Shown here: positions 62,432-64,000 of the stretch, in pieces
Numbering within the stretch: position 1 is the first letter of the stretch
Layout of the letters: each line of letters begins with the position of its first letter
From: Vibrio cincinnatiensis
Lineage (GTDB): Bacteria; Pseudomonadota; Gammaproteobacteria; Enterobacterales; Vibrionaceae
DNA: 64,000 nt
Direction of reading: 5' to 3'
Assembly (NCBI RefSeq): GCF_022113815.1
Contig: NZ_SGOM01000012.1
Span: 43,770-107,769, forward strand
Program-made: the position numbers and the translations under genes
The notes under the pieces: model-generated
What the model saw: only the letters and a program-made list of their open reading frames with translations
What the model was told of the DNA's origin: nothing
Database searches by the model: none

Positions 62432-63558
62432 ATGTTGTTTTCGTTTGTCTCACCTTAGGCGGGGGAGGTGCTGAGAGAGTAATTCAGACTCTTTCAAATA
62501 AACTTATCAGTTTAGGTGTGAAAGTTACTATAATAGCTTTAGAAGACTCTAATGTGGCCTATGGTTATTCTAAAGATATTAAAATTATTGAGTTAAAAAC
62601 TGCAAAGCTTATGAAAGGAGTTGGAAAGTTATTTTATATTCCTTTACAGGCAATAGAATTAAATAGAGTTTTAAAAACTATATCCAATTGTTCAGTAATG
62701 AGCTTTTTGGTTAGGGCTAATTTTACTTTTATCATATCGTCATTCTTCAGCAAGAGGAAAGTTATAATATCTGAGAGGAATCATTCACAATCACAGTATA
62801 AAAGAAAGGGGGTGAAGGGATTTATTTTTCGTTACCTGATTAGTAAGTTATACAATATGGCTGATATAATTGTTCCAATATCAATGGGTATTGAAGATAG
62901 TTTAAGAAATGACTTTAATATTCGGAACCCTACCTTTAAAACAATATATAACCCACAAGACATTAAATCTATAAGAAGTGTAAAAATAAGAAATGACTTA
63001 GTGAACAACGAATACTTTAATTATATTACAGCTGGTAGACTCATAGAGCAAAAAGATCATATGACTCTTTTGAAATCATTTAGTAAGGTCATTAAGAATG
63101 CACCAAAATCTAGGCTCTACATATTGGGTGATGGTCCGTTAAGAGGTCAGCTTGAAAGTTATATTAAAGTAAATGAATTAGAGGGTTACGTTTTTTTACT
63201 AGGTTTTAAACAGAATGCTTTTGAATATTTTAAGCAATGTGACTGTTTTGTTTTTAGCTCTATTTTTGAAGGTTTTGGAAATGTTTTAGTTGAAGCAATG
63301 GCTTGTGGTTTGCCTATAGTATCAACCAGTTGCCCGAGCGGTCCATCTGAAATTTTAGGAGATGGTCAGTATGGTCTTTTATCTGATATATACGATGTCG
63401 ACGCGCTTAGTCATAATATGTTAATTATCCAGTCTGATGGTTGCCAATCCAAGTTTAGTGAACTATCAAAAATTAGATGCGAGCACTTTGATATTGATTT
63501 AATATCATCTCAATACTTTGAAGTTTTAAGAGTGAGCCTTGACAGGGAAGCCGCATGA
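62428..63558 (+). CDS. GT4-family glycosyltransferase, C-terminus reaching into an IS end
   Basis: 376 residues: MNVVFVCLTLGGGGAERVIQ (GGGAER loop), VIISERNHSQSQYKRKG, ITAGRLIEQKDHMTLLKSFS, LGDGPLRGQLESYI, and SIFEGFGNVLVEAMACGLPI (EX7E), with SCPSGPSEIL as in GalNAc- or hexosyltransferases. Stop at 63556-63558 lies inside the left inverted repeat of a truncated ISAs1 copy, so the last four residues (REAA) are IS-derived. Few residues appear lost. ATGA overlap with the previous gene. Confidence 0.82.
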   Translation: MNVVFVCLTLGGGGAERVIQTLSNKLISLGVKVTIIALEDSNVAYGYSKDIKIIELKTAKLMKGVGKLFYIPLQAIELNRVLKTISNCSVMSFLVRANFTFIISSFFSKRKVIISERNHSQSQYKRKGVKGFIFRYLISKLYNMADIIVPISMGIEDSLRNDFNIRNPTFKTIYNPQDIKSIRSVKIRNDLVNNEYFNYITAGRLIEQKDHMTLLKSFSKVIKNAPKSRLYILGDGPLRGQLESYIKVNELEGYVFLLGFKQNAFEYFKQCDCFVFSSIFEGFGNVLVEAMACGLPIVSTSCPSGPSEILGDGQYGLLSDIYDVDALSHNMLIIQSDGCQSKFSELSKIRCEHFDIDLISSQYFEVLRVSLDREAA

Positions 63559-63752
63559 ATATGCCCATTTTTAAAGGGACTTCCTCAAATTAGAGTCTTC
63601 TAATTTACAAGGTATTTCTTTACCATTCATCACAATATTGGAAATTCATTAAGGATCAATTTGTAGATCATTCTGAGTGTTTTTTAATGGTTCTGTACTT
63701 AAACGGAGCCAAATTATGACGACAATAACGAACCCATTTATGCATTTCGAAG
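63543..63752 (+). mobile_element. truncated ISAs1 copy: left end and first codons of transposase
   Basis: Left repeat CAGGGAAGCCGCATGAATAT at 63543, leader matching that of the intact copy (TTGTAGATCATT), then ATG 63717 giving MTTITNPFMHFE before interruption. The rest of the transposase is absent. Confidence 0.75.
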
Positions 63753-63914
63753 GGCTTTGTTGCGTAATAGTGATTTCACGCAGAATTGTTACCTACATTT
63801 AGAATAAAATTCTTAGGTCACTTCATCTATCTACCAAGTCATAAGGTTTTAGTGGGCTTATCCTCTCTTGAGGAATGACTGGTGAAGTGGATTATTCTTT
63901 TACGCAACAAAGCC
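63753..63914. mobile_element. 162-bp MITE with IS903/IS5-type ends
   Basis: Perfect 15-bp terminal inverted repeats GGCTTTGTTGCGTAA, flanked by a 9-bp direct repeat ATTTCGAAG (63744-63752 and 63915-63923). No coding capacity. End sequence and 9-bp duplication are those of the IS903 group of IS5. Confidence 0.85.
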
Positions 63915-63923
63915 ATTTCGAAG

Positions 63924-64000
63924 CAGGGAAAAATCATGAACATGCCTATGTTTAAAGGGTTTGTGATATAGATAACTCACAGTTTTCTTGTTTTGATGGA
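63924..64000 (+). mobile_element. left end of a third ISAs1 copy at the window edge
   Basis: CAGGGAAAAATCATGAACAT followed by ATGTTTAAAGGG, the same layout as 63543 onward. It continues beyond the window. Confidence 0.6.

Overview
The window is chromosomal DNA of a Vibrio (Vibrionaceae). The order yicC-rph-pyrE-lpxL-slmA-coaBC-MCP-radC-rpmB-rpmG-mutM-coaD, followed by LPS core genes, hldD and a wbf-type surface polysaccharide locus, is that of Vibrio cholerae and its relatives. The protein sequences are typically vibrio. The species cannot be fixed from sequence alone.

Layout. (1) 1-4016: backbone with a 5'-truncated murQ, a YqhA-family membrane protein, a secreted amidohydrolase and a SPOR-domain protein. 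(2) 4017-20025: a genomic island of about 16.0 kb inserted at the 3' end of yicC. It is bounded by a 24-bp imperfect direct repeat of the yicC tail and carries a P4-type tyrosine integrase next to attR. It encodes a winged-helix-like protein, three tandem YagK/YfjJ ('inovirus Gp2') paralogues, an AlpA-type regulator and RNase HI. It also encodes a large nuclease effector with an Im9-like immunity protein, two small exported proteins, a WYL-type regulator with paired operators, two DUF2787 proteins, a RadC-like JAMM protein and an 888-aa PHP-ATPase of the TrlF/Ppl defence type. (3) 20002-33126: conserved housekeeping genes. (4) 33168-46539: lipid A, inner-core and outer-core LPS genes, O-antigen ligase, one frameshifted glycosyltransferase, ugd and hldD. 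(5) 46704-57266: a large lipoprotein, a yjbEFGH (gfc-like) operon on the minus strand and, divergently, an ops/JUMPstart element leading an outer-membrane barrel protein, a WbfF/OtnA-like export protein and Wzz. (6) 57241-64000: an ISAs1-family element, remnants of further ISAs1 copies, an AT-rich wzx-wzy-GT-GT block, and at the right edge a truncated ISAs1 copy interrupted by a 162-bp IS903-type MITE.

How it fits together. Lipid A acylation, Kdo transfer and phosphorylation, heptose addition, core glycosylation and O-antigen ligation lie in one stretch. They lead into an RfaH-type export and polymerisation operon whose serotype-specific part is bracketed by ISAs1 debris, as expected for a locus that swaps O-antigen or capsule genes by IS-mediated recombination. 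The island is an independent mobile unit carrying competition and defence cargo.

The most unusual signal is in the island. Each of the three tandem YfjJ-like genes is preceded by its own perfect stem-loop. The stems differ in sequence in all three cases, yet each 3' arm contains the Shine-Dalgarno sequence, and a CCT(A/G)TG motif lies 32-35 nt before each start codon. The HUH-like histidine pair and SYLAK tyrosine motif are complete in the first copy and progressively lost in the second and third. This looks like an undescribed family of hairpin-controlled replication or regulatory proteins.
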